Source: Echiichthys vipera
Taxonomy: Eukaryota > Chordata > Actinopteri > Perciformes > Trachinidae
Direction of reading: 5' to 3'
NCBI GenBank assembly: GCA_963691815.1
Contig: OY829646.1
Location: 20,290,694 to 20,354,693, forward strand
DNA: 64,000 nucleotides
The notes under the pieces: generated by a model
What the model was told of the DNA's origin: nothing
The model's input: only the letters and a program-made list of their open reading frames with translations
Database searches by the model: none
Part shown: piece after piece, positions 1-10,770 of the stretch
How the letters are laid out: every line of letters begins with the position of its first letter
Numbering within the stretch: position 1 is the stretch's first letter
Program-made: the position numbers and the translations under genes

Positions 1-74
1 CCACAATGGAAACACACATACACACAGAGATAGGTGGGCAGGAAGAACAGGAAAGCTAGGGATAAGCTATGTGA

Positions 75-131
75 TCACACACATACACATGCACACACAC
101 AAACACAAACGCACACCAGCGCACACACAAT

Positions 132-194
<63 letters not shown>
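75..194. repeat. (CA)n microsatellite
   Basis: Imperfect at first (CACATACACATG, AAACAC), then an almost pure (CA) run from 137 to 194. Reading frames across it are artefacts. Confidence 0.97.
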
Positions 195-195
<1 letters not shown>

Positions 196-550
196 TCTAT
201 AGCTACAGTCAAGCAGAGCAGAATCAGAATCAAAGATCCAATACATTTTATTTTATATCTTATGTCTAATGGAGTTCTACTTGTAACTTGGAGTGTTGCC
301 CATCTACAGTATATCACCATTAAAAATGCTGTATTTCCTCTCTCCGAAATGTTGGACAGGAACCATAGCTATTGTCTGGCCTAGTGTTGTCACAATATCA
401 TTAACCTAAAACTACGGAATGCCTTTTAATTTTCAATATTAAGTTGTACTCCATAATAATTGAGATAGCTGTTTCGAGCGGCATCTTTGGTAGTAAGATG
501 TAACTGCCCTCCATCTTGTCATTTATTGTTATTTATGTTTTTATTTATTA

Positions 551-1110
551 GACTCAGACTTCTCTTTATTGATCCTTTGGGATGACTCCCGCAAAGAAAA
601 ATGAGTTTCCAGCAGCTTACAAAAAACACAAGGGAGGTATAAAAAAATACACTATAGGATAACCAATAAAGCTAAGCTTAGCTAAATAAATACAGAAATT
701 ATATATATAAAAAAAAACAATAAACAGTATGCAAATAAACTCTTAGTCAAATATATATGAGGTAGCTGTAAGAATACAGGTCAAAAAAATTCACAGAAAG
801 TTAAATCAGATAAGTTAAATGTAGAGGGAATGTATATGATAAAACAGGTATGACTGTATATGACAGAAATGAGCAGTAAAATTAAATTACCACTTAAGTG
901 GTGGATAAAGTTATTGCACAAAAAAAGAAGAAGATAAAGGTTCAGGTGTGTAAGAGTAGGTTATTAATTACACAGTGAGTGGCTCCCACTCCTTCCCTTC
1001 TGTCCTCTTTATTTCCTCCTCCCCCGAGTGAGGAGTTGTAGAGGATGACGGCCTGAGGGACAAAGGAGTTCTTGAGTCTGTTGGTCCTACACTTGGGCAG
1101 GAGCAGCTGC
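551..1110 (-). mobile_element. 3' end of a non-LTR retrotransposon (LINE), minus strand
   Basis: On the minus strand, 1110 to about 1030 reads CRTNRLKNSFVPQAV, the C-terminal type of peptide seen at the end of several fish LINE proteins. It is followed by an AT-rich 3' untranslated part ending near 551 with a 'caataaagagaag' motif. Only the 3' end is present, as expected for a 5'-truncated LINE. The clade is not determined. Confidence 0.55.
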
Positions 1111-1536
1111 ATTCCAAGGTCCCTCTGCCTTACTCCCTGCCACTAGGAGACTACTTTGCTGGAAAGTTTGCTGATCTAATGGGGAGTTGGGGTGGTCTGT
1201 GATCAGACACCTGCGGTTTGTGCTGGCTGGAGTTTGAGTTGTTACAGCTGATAACTTTATTTTCCAATATACTTTATTTGCCATTTTTCACTCACACACT
1301 GTCCTACATTGTTGCAAAACATAGTAAATAATTATTCATTAATTATTAATATTATTTAATTCATTAAAATACTAGCATCATCATTATCAAGCAATAGTAC
1401 TAATACATTGGTACATTGCACCTTTTTAATGCCAGAGTATTGCAATACCGTTCTAGTATCGGTATACCTACATATTCTCATCAACCGGTTCACATCATAT
1501 GTTACAAAAAGTTCTGCACAAAAATTTGTATGATAT

Positions 1537-1549
1537 CTTACAAAATATG
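1537..1549 (+). repeat. 13-bp target-site duplication, left copy
   Basis: CTTACAAAATATG here and again, identically, at 2035-2047, flanking the Penelope-like insertion. Confidence 0.85.
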
Positions 1550-1550
1550 C

Positions 1551-1592
1551 CCCCAAAGCAATTTCAGTCAAAAGCAACTGGACTTGGTTATT
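1551..1592 (+). repeat. 42-bp perfect inverted repeat, left arm
   Basis: Exact reverse complement of 1957-1998, checked base by base. The match stops at both ends of the 42 bases. Confidence 0.95.
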
Positions 1593-1909
1593 AGTAGTAG
1601 TGTCTCAGACCTCCACTTATCTCCAATTTACAATGCAGCCCTTTCATCCCTTCCCAGGAGATTCAACAATCTAACCTCAAATAACAACTGTTTACAAAAG
1701 CCTCCTGTGACTCCAATAACTGTCGTCAAGACTCAATAGAGCACTAATGAAGTCGAAACCAACTTCCCACCAACGACTGCCACTCTAACGATGGCCGTTG
1801 GCACTTGGAGCAAGGGTTCCAGTAACATCATCGGCCTTGTGAGAGGTTAAATACCTGGATCTCCACACCAGTTAGTTGGACCAGTCCCAGCCTGGTCAGA
1901 TGCGTACAT

Positions 1910-1949
1910 GAACTGATGAAGCCTCCTGGATGAGAGGTGAAACGTCTTC
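1910..1949 (+). ncRNA. Candidate hammerhead-ribozyme-like core in the Penelope-like element
   Basis: CTGATGA at 1913-1919 and GAAAC at 1939-1943 are the two invariant hammerhead blocks. Between them GCCTC can pair with GAGGT (stem II). GAA before the first block can pair with TTC after CGTC (stem I). Stem III would be minimal, formed by the self-complementary ACGT around 1942-1945, as in dimer-dependent minimal hammerheads reported from Penelope-like elements. Stem I is only three clear base pairs here, so activity is doubtful. Confidence 0.45.
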
Positions 1950-1956
1950 CTAGACA

Positions 1957-1998
1957 AATAACCAAGTCCAGTTGCTTTTGACTGAAATTGCTTTGGGG
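1957..1998 (-). repeat. 42-bp perfect inverted repeat, right arm
   Basis: Reverse complement of 1551-1592. Confidence 0.95.
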
Positions 1999-2034
1999 AT
2001 AACGATGACCTGGACAAATGAGAACATTCACAGG

Positions 2035-2047
2035 CTTACAAAATATG
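2035..2047 (+). repeat. 13-bp target-site duplication, right copy
   Basis: CTTACAAAATATG, identical to 1537-1549. Confidence 0.85.
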
Positions 2048-2166
2048 ACAATGTATTTAATGTCATAATGTAATGTAATGATTTAACGGTGACCGGAGGT
2101 TGACCACATGTTATGTGAGGAAACAAAGTTGACAGTTAGGTTTGGGCACTAAATCTGCAGTAAACA

Positions 2167-2249
2167 CTCACACTGGTCAAACGAACTAGACTTTAGCCGT
2201 GAAATGTGCTTGGGCACAGTACGGATGGACAGTGTGAGTGCGCCCTTAG
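2167..2249 (+). mobile_element. Short hAT-like MITE or terminal fragment, copy A
   Basis: Shares 'cactggtcaaacgaacta' and 'cagtgtgagtgcgccct' with 32741-32817, with about 80 bp between the same two ends. CACTCACACTG at the left end recurs inverted at the right end. The right end TAGGGCGCACTC (inverted) resembles non-autonomous hAT termini common in fish. Confidence 0.55.
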
Positions 2250-3974
2250 TGGTTCAAAAAAGCCTTTATATGCCTTCACCGTACTGCCCCGAGCTAATCA
2301 GTTTTAGTCATGTCCGGCTGTTCGCAACTCTCCTGGATTTCTCCGTTAATATTTGTCACATGAAACAACTGTCACAAATGCTTATTTGATGTATGTAAAT
2401 GCCGAAAAGATCATGGGATGATTTTGCACCAGAATTACACTTTAAGATTAGAAAAAAGGCTGTGGCTGAGTAATTCCAGGACAAGAACACAGCCAGGCTA
2501 CAAACTCCAGTCCCATGGGTGAAAGTCCTGTGTTTTCCATCCTTAGCAGAGATTAACTGTCTTATACAACAGCACCCCATTTTAAATAAACACAAAAAAA
2601 TACATGGAATACACACGAATTATAGTGCATTGATGTCTACAATAATGAATATGTGAAATACATGTGAGATTAATATGTGAAATACACACAAAATAAATAT
2701 GTGGAATAGACACAAATTCCTGTGCATTAGTTTTCATAGTTATATGTACGAACAGTGAATGACAACAGCCTGGATATACCGTTCTGCCAGGTCATGATAT
2801 TGGCCCCTTGTTAGTTTATTTTATGAAACAAAAATGCAAGTTTGTTTTCCCTGCCAAGTCATTTAGTATGAAATCAAAATATTAGGCTTCAGTTTGGATT
2901 AATTTACAAAAGCCCTGAAATGCTGGTCCTCATAAGGCTCCGAGAGGGTCCACAGCAACATCAGCAATAGTTTCATTTCACTCTAATTTAAAGGAAAACC
3001 CAAAGGCCCTCTCTTACTGCTGGTTGTTGAAATATAAACATTTATTTCCTTCAAAACTGTAAATGTAACACAGTCTCAACTTTTCATACCTCATTCTAAA
3101 TATTTAGGATTTAAAGAAGAAATTGCATTTCAGAGTACGGTCCTACAGTGTTATCCATTCAAAACTCTATATGCTTCACCGGAATAACTTGATATGTTAT
3201 ATGTTAATGTCCTTCTTTCTGCCCATCTAGTACATTATTTGATATTTAAGTCACATCCACATCTGAATCTGTTTGGATAGATTATTTTAACCCTAAAGTA
3301 TTTATTATATAACTGATAAGATGAACATGATCCCATCTTGATCTTTCTGACTGCTCTAACTTTGAGTCTTGAACGCTGTTACAAGACAGCAATGGAAGTA
3401 GTAAGATGAATTAAGGAACACAAACTGGTGTGTACTACATTATAAGTGCTGTTTGTTTATTTTGTTTTTTTTTCTGCTCATCATTTAACTGCTGTTCCAT
3501 GTTTTGCTAACTTAAGGAGACTGCAGTCCAGGTGTCCTTCAAAATTTCTTCCTCCTAGATAGTTAATGAGCCACACTTAGTCTTGGAATCAAAGTGCGGC
3601 TCATTAACTTTCAGGGAACAAAAACCTTTAAGACATCTGCCCTTGACAAAGGGGGCTTGACATCCCTTAACATGACTTTTGGGCTTTACACCAGTATCAA
3701 CATCATATTTTCTCATCTACGGACAAATTGAATTTAGAGGCTCGGCCATGAATCAAGATTATCTGGTTGTGTGGGCTTACAAATATAACCTTTATCACAC
3801 TGATGAGACTAATCTTAACTGCGCTCATACTAATATGTAGTATTTATGATATTTAATTTCTTACAGCTGTGTGAAGGTTTTCTGCTAGAAATGTTTTAGT
3901 CTTTAAACAACAGGCTTTCAAAATGAGTAGGTAGTTTATATATATTTATATATATTAATATTTATATTTTGAAG

Positions 3975-5004
3975 GGACACAACTTTCACATCCATAAACC
4001 TCAGTGCCGCCTTCAACACAATATCTTGGGGTCTCTGGCATCCCTCTCCTGTGGTTCCACTCTTAGCTGTCTGAGCGTTTGCAGTTCATCCAAGGAGAAA
4101 ATGCCAGTTCATCATCCTCACCACTCCTTCACGGGGTTCCTCAAGATTCTGTCCTTGGTCCCCTACTCTTCATCATCTACATCCTCCCCCTTGGTAATAT
4201 CTTTAGTCATTTTGGTATCCACTTGCACTGTTAAGCTGATGACACCCAAATCTTCATCACCACCAAACCGGACACTACATCACCACCTACTGCCCTCATC
4301 GACTGCCTGTAAACCATCACAAACTGGATGTCAAACAACAAGCTCAAACTCAATGGCAATAAAGTGAAATTCTTCCCCTGGTTCCAAATCATAACTCTCC
4401 TAATCCTACCCACTCAGTATTCTCATCAAAGGCTGTCTGGTCCCCACTTCATCTGATCCAATCCCACATCAATAACATCAGCCTTTTCCATCTCTGCAAT
4501 ATCTCCAGACTTCGCCACTCCCTCACCCAGCACGTCACCAAAATTCTCATGGCCACTCTGGTCACTTCCCGACTGGATTACTGCAACTCCCTCCTCCTCG
4601 GTCTAACTCAGAAACTCATCCACCATCTTCAAACCATCCAGAACACCGCCACCAGAATCATCACCCTCTGACCACATTACACTTGTCATAATGCAACGTT
4701 GCAGGCTCCCTCTCCAACAGCGCATACATTACAAACTCCTGCTAACATTCAAAGCTCTTCATAACCACCCCCATATCTCTCTACTATGCTACCTTATATC
4801 CCACCCCAATCACTCTGTTCCTCATCTGCCACCCTGCTTTCCACCCCTTCATTCTCACTTACCTCAATGGGCGCTCTGGCTTTTAGCTGTTCAGCACCTC
4901 AACTCTGGTACTCACTCCCACTACACGTACACACTCTGGACTCCGTTGACACCTTCAAGTCCCACCTCAAAACACATCTTTTTAAATCTTCCTACTCTGT
5001 ATAA
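3975..5004 (+). pseudogene. L2-like LINE remnant (RT to C terminus), decayed
   Basis: Scattered frames on the + strand give the L2/CR1-type RT signatures NLSAAFNT (near 3997), VPQDSVLGPLLF and ADDTQIF. Further on come LDYCNSLL-like sequence and a C terminus with PQLWYSLPL and FKSHLKTHLFKSS. Many stops and frameshifts interrupt it, including a TAA at 4232-4234 exactly where the Tyr of the YADD motif is expected. It is a dead fragment inside the intron. Confidence 0.75.
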
Positions 5005-6543
5005 ATCTCTGTCCCCATAACCGTTTTATCCTTCTTATTTGTTTATCTAGTGTGTCTTTTCTTTGTATATGTGTATGTATTTATATGTGCTATTGAATTT
5101 ATTGTTTGTGGTTTGAGAAGCCACTTTAAACACATCGCCATTGCCAACCTCCCCAGTACCTTCACCATTTACAAATGCTTCTATGTCAAACTGACTTCCC
5201 AACAGCCAACTGTGATACCATTGTCAACACTTTCCAAAGAGGTTCACAAGGTCTACCGCTGCTTTAACATTTATTTTGAACAGGAAGTGTTGAGTTAGCA
5301 TCAGCAGCAGCATTTAACCGAGCAGAACAGAAAACAATGGGGCTCCTACTGTGACAGCATTGGTTGAGTGACAGAATGACTGCTGGAAAATAGTGATAAA
5401 TAAGCCATTATGGTACACAGGAGGATAACAGTGGAGCTGAAAATCCAGTGACAGCATGTGAATGAATGTAGCAGAAACACAGGTTTGAGTCCTAAACAGG
5501 TTCTTTGGTGTAAGTGATCACACATTGTTTCCCAGCACACAGATGCCAATATCCAAAGATAGCCACACTTTGGAGAGGTGAGGAACAGCAGATTCAGCAA
5601 AATCAGGCTGTCCACCTCCATTGTCGGTTTGATTGATGTTACATTCATGAATCATGAATCTGGAGGTCCTGACATCAGAGAATTATTGGGAGGAAGCAAT
5701 GTTATCTCAATCATATCACTTCATGCTTAATTGCCATTTGTACACACATTTACGGCTGAGAAAGAAAGAAAGTCTGTGATAGCCATCATTTATAGTTATA
5801 ATTTAAGTGACATTGTTAAGCTGTGTTAATAATGATTACTGTAAGACTGGTAGACATGTTGGGATTTTGATTTGGCATTAAGTGAGTATTTGTTGCCCAA
5901 ACAACATTTACTTTATACTCAGACAGATTTGTCATCTAGTGGTGTGCTGAGCAAACCTTTTAGTAACTGCCATGTGGTGAACAGCCTATGTGACTGACCA
6001 TTTCACACATTTAACACATGAGTGCAAGTCTGTCCATTCACGAATGAGTGAGGGTTATTTATATTATTTTTATTTTATACTACTGCAATCTTCATTTCCT
6101 AGTGAATAGGCTAATGTGGGCATGTATGTATCACATCTTTAATTGGAAATTTGAACATTGCTAAACCTCAAATAGGTACATATCCATCCGACAAATATAA
6201 GTTATGGACAGTTGTCTGTGTTTAGTATTGCGTTATACTTTTAGAAATTGTGCACACAGTATACAGGAAGATAATTTGATACTATCACAATACTTTGCTG
6301 CCGATTTGATGTATATTGTGATTCTACAGGTATTGCAATTCTATATTACAATTTACTGTTTACTTTTTTAACACTAGACCATGGGAAAAACTTAAATCAT
6401 ATGGTCTGAGTGACATTTACTTTGGAAAATTGAATCAGTTTCCCCTCACAACGTTGTGGTATTTTCTTTATAATTAATAAGGGACACATACAATCCTATT
6501 AATCTAATTTCCATTTTTTTTTGTATAAACCCTTTAACAGTTA

Positions 6544-7188
6544 CAGTATTTTTCGGATTAAAAGTCGCTCCGGAGTATCTCCAAGTCTCACCAACCGAAA
6601 ATGCATAATAAAGAAGGAAAAAAACATATATAAGTCGCACTAGAGTATAAGTCGCATTTTTGGGGAAATTTATTTGATAAAATCCAACACCAAGAAACGA
6701 CATTTCATCTTGAAAGGCAATTTAAAATAAAATAGCATAGACAATAACAGGCTGAATAAGTGTACGTTAGTATGTTATATGACGCATAAACAACGAACTG
6801 AGAACGTGCCTGGTATGTTAACGTAAAATATTACGGTAAGAGTCATTCAAATCACTATAACATATAGAACATACTATACGTTTACCAAACAATCTGTCAC
6901 TCCTAATCACTAAATCCAACTCCGCCAACTCAAAGTAGCGAGCATCTTTTTTTCCACAATGCACTTCTGCCATGACCGGCCCCCGCCAAATTTTGATTGG
7001 TTGACGTGTGTGTGACGATTGCTGATATACGCCTAGTCTCTTACGTGACTGAGATCAATAATAGCCCGGCCTATTTGATATTTTACGGTAATGTGTTAAC
7101 AATTTCACACATAAGTCGCCCTAGAGTATAAATTGCACCCCCGGCCAAAATATGAAAAAAACTGCGACTTATAATCCGAAAAATACGG
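6544..7188. mobile_element. Tc1/mariner-type MITE with imperfect terminal inverted repeats
   Basis: The left end CAGTATTTTTCGGATTAAA is mirrored at the right end (about 7160-7188; CGTATTTTTCGGATTATAA on the minus strand). Both ends are flanked by TA. Inside are repeated 'aagtcgc' motifs ('actagagtataagtcgca' near 6640 and again, diverged, near 7110). There is no coding content. The reading frame across its left end is spurious. Confidence 0.65.
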
Positions 7189-7639
7189 TATTTTGAAAAC
7201 CAGACATCACCAATACTGTCACTGGCGGCACTCATGACGGTCGCATTATCGTTACAATACTCTCACTCTAGCATTGCCAACCCCAGTGATGTCACACCAT
7301 CACCACAATATGAAACCTGTCATATTTAGAGTTTACAGCTTTAGTGTCTGTGCTTTTCATGGCAGAGTGTGAAATGGAAAGTGTTTCCATACTTCACCGT
7401 ACATGTAGTGTTTATCGTGCTTTGTCCCCTACTTCTTGCTTCTCGTGTCGCCTTGTTGTGGTAGAAGTGGATGCGACATCACGTTACTTCAAGTAAAAAC
7501 AGTCAAAACAGTAAATTCCTCGTACCTCAGCATAGACTAAAATGCTACATTTAAATTGATTCAGGCATTGAATAATCAATTTAAAATCGTTTTAGTTTTT
7601 TTTCAGCCATTCATGTCTTTTTTTAGATAGGGCAGCAGA

Positions 7640-7730
7640 GATTGACAGAAAATGGGAGAGAGAGAGAGAGGGGGAAGGGTGCGACACATAGCAAAGGGCC
7701 GCACGTCAGAACCCGGGCCGCTGCAGCGAG
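7640..7730 (-). repeat. tRNA-derived SINE-like fragment, copy A
   Basis: Contains 'gggagagagag', then 'agcaaagggccgcacg' and 'agaacccgggccgctgc', a unit seen repeatedly in fish genomes. Reversed, it has a B-box-like GGTTCTGACG. Diverged relatives occur at 34630-34675 and 43770-43845. A (TA)n run follows at 7745-7761. Confidence 0.45.
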
Positions 7731-8488
7731 GACTTGGTCCTTTTATATATATATATATATACAGTATGTGTGTGTGTGTTGCTAATATATGCAGCTATAT
7801 AGCCATGGTACCTTCAGTATCTGAAGAATCAATAATGCAGCTCTTTCACCCTTACAAACTCAAATTACCTGAACAAAGTCTGAATTTTCCCTTGACATTT
7901 AACTGTCAAAATGCAGTGGAAAAATAGCAAAGAAGGCACGCGACAATGACACATCATTTTTAACCATTATCCCATTGTTTTTGTTAAAACCCGCTTCTTT
8001 GAATCAGAGGGAAACTTTAGTGAGCCCCCCAAACTGCCCTTCAGATAATGCTCCTTGACGTCATCTGGCAGACAGACAATAGACTTTTTCTTCTTTGGCT
8101 CTAATTCTCCCTTGCAATTGTCTTTATGTAAAATCCTGTATACTGAGAGTAAGATATCCGCTTATATTATACATATATAAATATATAATATATCTTCCTT
8201 TTAGACAGCACTACATTACTTTAAACATTAACGGAAAGTGTAGAGACACATAATGTCAGATTTGTACATCAATACTGTTTCCCCATGATACAACCTCTTA
8301 TGCTCATAAATGGCAATAAAACATTATATCTTGTGTACATATGTGTGTACATGTGTATTTTTGTGTCAGTCGGATAATATATGGGAGAAGTTTTGACATC
8401 GAGTTTACCCACAATTCTGTGCTGCCCAGGGGACCATGAGGTGTCATTTACCAAGGAAATTGACTGTTTTCCACACATGCACCGGCAA

Positions 8489-8530
8489 ACACACACACAC
8501 ACTAACACACACACACACACACACAAACAC
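8489..8530. repeat. (CA)n microsatellite
   Basis: Interrupted (CA) run, first of three dinucleotide arrays in 400 bp. Confidence 0.95.
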
Positions 8531-8683
8531 GCACAATAATGTATGTATATAGAGACAGAAGCAAATATGTGTCTACTAACATGAAGACAGTCTTGTCCTT
8601 AAAGATACACAAGATAAATAACCAAATCATACACACATAAGAACACAGGAAGACAAATTGATTCACAAATGCATACAACATGA

Positions 8684-8688
<5 letters not shown>

Positions 8689-8725
<37 letters not shown>
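8689..8725. repeat. (CA)n microsatellite
   Basis: Uninterrupted (CA) run of about 18 units. Confidence 0.95.
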
Positions 8726-8726
<1 letters not shown>

Positions 8727-8810
8727 GCGCATCCATCCATTCGGTATCGTGAGTTGACAGATGTAAATGTGCCCAGAGGACAGCAGGACTAAATGAAGAT
8801 GCATTAGATC

Positions 8811-8845
8811 TGTGTGTGTGTGTGGGGGGGGTGTGTGTGTGGGGG

Positions 8846-8889
<44 letters not shown>
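8811..8889. repeat. (TG)n microsatellite interrupted by long G runs
   Basis: (TG)n broken by two runs of eight or so guanines (about 8823-8831 and 8841-8848). Complementary strand frames are artefacts. Confidence 0.95.
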
Positions 8890-8891
<2 letters not shown>

Positions 8892-9229
8892 ATGTGAGAT
8901 AGATGTAGCAAGCAACAGCAACCGGGATGATGAATATCCATGTAAACACTTGAGCAAAGAACACTTGTGTTCCTATTTTGTTCAAATGTATTCTCTTCTA
9001 TGCCTTTCTGTTCTTAACATTTTTAAATGTTGCTGCTTAATTCCGGATTCTGTTATGTCTGATCTGTGGCCGATTAACTGCTACCTGACGGGATGATAAA
9101 ACTTAACATTGCACACATGTCAAAGAAAAACACTGTCACATGTGCAACACTGATGTGCACTTACACACTAATCCATTTCAATCTTATCTCTGTACACACA
9201 TAATTAGAAACACTGTATTAAAGGGGCTG

Positions 9230-9335
9230 AACTTAATATTCAGAACATTAATATAGCAGCAAACAATGAGCAGACAATAAAGTCACTCTCCCTCTGTGTG
9301 TAATCGGAGTTTTTCTGTTTTGAAAGCTGGTCCGC
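9230..9335 (+). repeat. Dispersed repeat R1, copy A
   Basis: Shares 'attcagaacattaatatag' plus 'cagcaaacaa', then 'aagtcactctccctctgtgt' and 'cggagttt', with 41655-41820. The other copy has about 40 extra bases in the middle. Known in many fish contexts; class undetermined. Confidence 0.6.
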
Positions 9336-9370
9336 ATGCGTGCATGTTAAAGTATGTGAGTGAATTGATA

Positions 9371-9780
9371 TCAGATGGCCACCCCAAAACATTGATATTT
9401 GATGACGATGACGCACTGGGGGGTTAGGGCTTTAACTTTGGCCTGCAAAATATTGAGAGCTAAAGTCATAACAGCAACCCCATCATAGGTTTGTGACAAA
9501 AGTTTCTCCCTGAAATTATAGACCTGCATGTTCTCATTCAAGACTTCAAGAACAGGCTGAGCATCTCTTCCCCCCCAAACATCAAAAAATCCAATTAAGC
9601 GCTCCTGAATTTTACCTGCACTATCCACATAGGGAACAATGATAGAGAGTTGGGCACAGCAAGCTATATCAGTTGTCTCATCCACCTGCAATGAAAATAA
9701 AGGGAGCAGTCTGAATTTTATCTTCAGGCATCTTTGCGGAGGACTCATGAACCTCTAACCGAAGTTTGTTACATTGAAAT
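9371..9780 (-). pseudogene. hAT-superfamily transposase remnant
   Basis: The minus-strand frame contains VDETTDIACCAQLSIIV, then YVDSAGKIQERLIGFFDV, GRDAQ, NFREKLLSQTYDGVAVM and LQAKVKALTPQC. The DE(A/T)TDI, ERF-GF and AQTYDGAAVM-type motifs are characteristic of domesticated and free hAT transposases (ZMYM6-like or GTF2I-RD-like group) in vertebrates. Flanks and the rest of the transposase are missing and there is no start of the DNA-binding part. It is a fossil. Confidence 0.7.
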
Positions 9781-10036
9781 ATAGACAAGTGACGGACTGG
9801 CATTCTGTTTGCTGACTTCATTTTCCTCTATTCATTTTTGTGATGCATCATTTTTGAGATGCACTTTAATTTTATTTCAGTGATTTATTTCTCAGAAAGT
9901 CGATCAATGCGTGTGACGTGTTACGGCGTGATGACGTATAGACAGGCAAGAAGCAATCGCGCAAGGCCCAGGCAGTGTGAGTACAAACGGGCCTGGCCCA
10001 CGGGGGGAGAGGGCGGGGAGGACAAGTACCCTAAAG

Positions 10037-10072
10037 CCTGGGGCACAGTACGGATAGTGTGAGTGCGCCCTA
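10037..10072 (+). repeat. hAT-like terminal fragment, copy B (partial)
   Basis: 'ggggcacagtacggatag' followed by 'tgtgagtgcgcccta' repeats the right end of the elements at 2167-2249 and 32741-32817. Upstream sequence to about 9890 may be internal sequence of the same element type. Confidence 0.5.
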
Positions 10073-10469
10073 GGATAAAATTTTGCATAGAAAGTAAACA
10101 TATACAACGCTGTAATTAGGATATACAGTATTATCAGCTGCCAGCCAACACATACTGAAGCAGGAACACAGAGGTGGTATTTTGTCAGGTGTTTATACAG
10201 TATGTCTGTCCGTCTGTCTGTGCACATTTTGCCTAGCGATAGCATCACAACTGTGCAAGATAGTCAAGAAACTTTACAGATGTGTAGTTGAGATCAAAAT
10301 GAAGACCAAGTTGGTGTGAAAGTGAAAAAGTTCTGTTGCTGTGAACCAAGCTGGTAGAGTTCATAGGACCAGTAACTATGTAACTAGTAACTATGTTCTC
10401 AGTTTTGCGACATCCAGCATTTGACATCATTGAGGCACATGACGAGGATATCTAAGCTGCTGGAGTTAT

Positions 10470-10770
10470 TAGACTACAGAGGGACATCTAACTGTGTGGC
10501 ATCCGCATAACAGAGATGGGAGACACCATGGTTCTGGATCATCTGGCAAGAACAACAAAGGGCCAAGGATGGATCCCTGAGCAACCCCACAGTTAAAATT
10601 GCAGACAGAGGAAATGGCATTTTCTATCTGAACCGAAAAAGTTATTTTCAAGATATAGGACCATGACAAGTTTGGTGCAGTTTCCTTTAGCCAAACCCAG
10701 GTTTTTGGACAGTATAGGGGAACAGAGTGATCTATTGTGCTGAATACAGCACTCAAATCTAGGACAGAGC
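10470..10770 (-). pseudogene. L2-like LINE reverse transcriptase remnant
   Basis: The minus strand reads LSAVFSTIDHSV, then a stretch ending FNCGVAQGSILGPLLF. These are RT motifs of the L2/CR1 group (D-SAAFDTVDH; GVPQGSVLGPLLF). Both ends are truncated and the catalytic YADD region is lost. Confidence 0.7.

Larger units (their letters stand above)
1550..2034 (+). mobile_element. Penelope-like element fragment with terminal inverted segment
   Basis: A 485-bp insertion bounded by a perfect 13-bp duplication. Its right part contains the abundant fish sequence with GAACTGATGAAGCC, then GATGAGAGGTGAAAC. I associate this with Penelope-like elements, whose terminal repeats are known to carry hammerhead ribozyme motifs. 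The first 42 bp (1551-1592) are an exact inverted copy of 1957-1998. An inverted partial terminal repeat at one end is typical of this class. No reverse transcriptase or GIY-YIG sequence remains. An alternative is another element class sharing this 3' sequence. Confidence 0.6.

Noticed and set aside
75..384. Open frames rich in THTHT or VCVCV at many CA/GT arrays (also 8269-9096, 33204-33536, 38808-39305, 45536-46053)
   Set aside because: They are translations of dinucleotide repeats in both strands and have no conserved domain.
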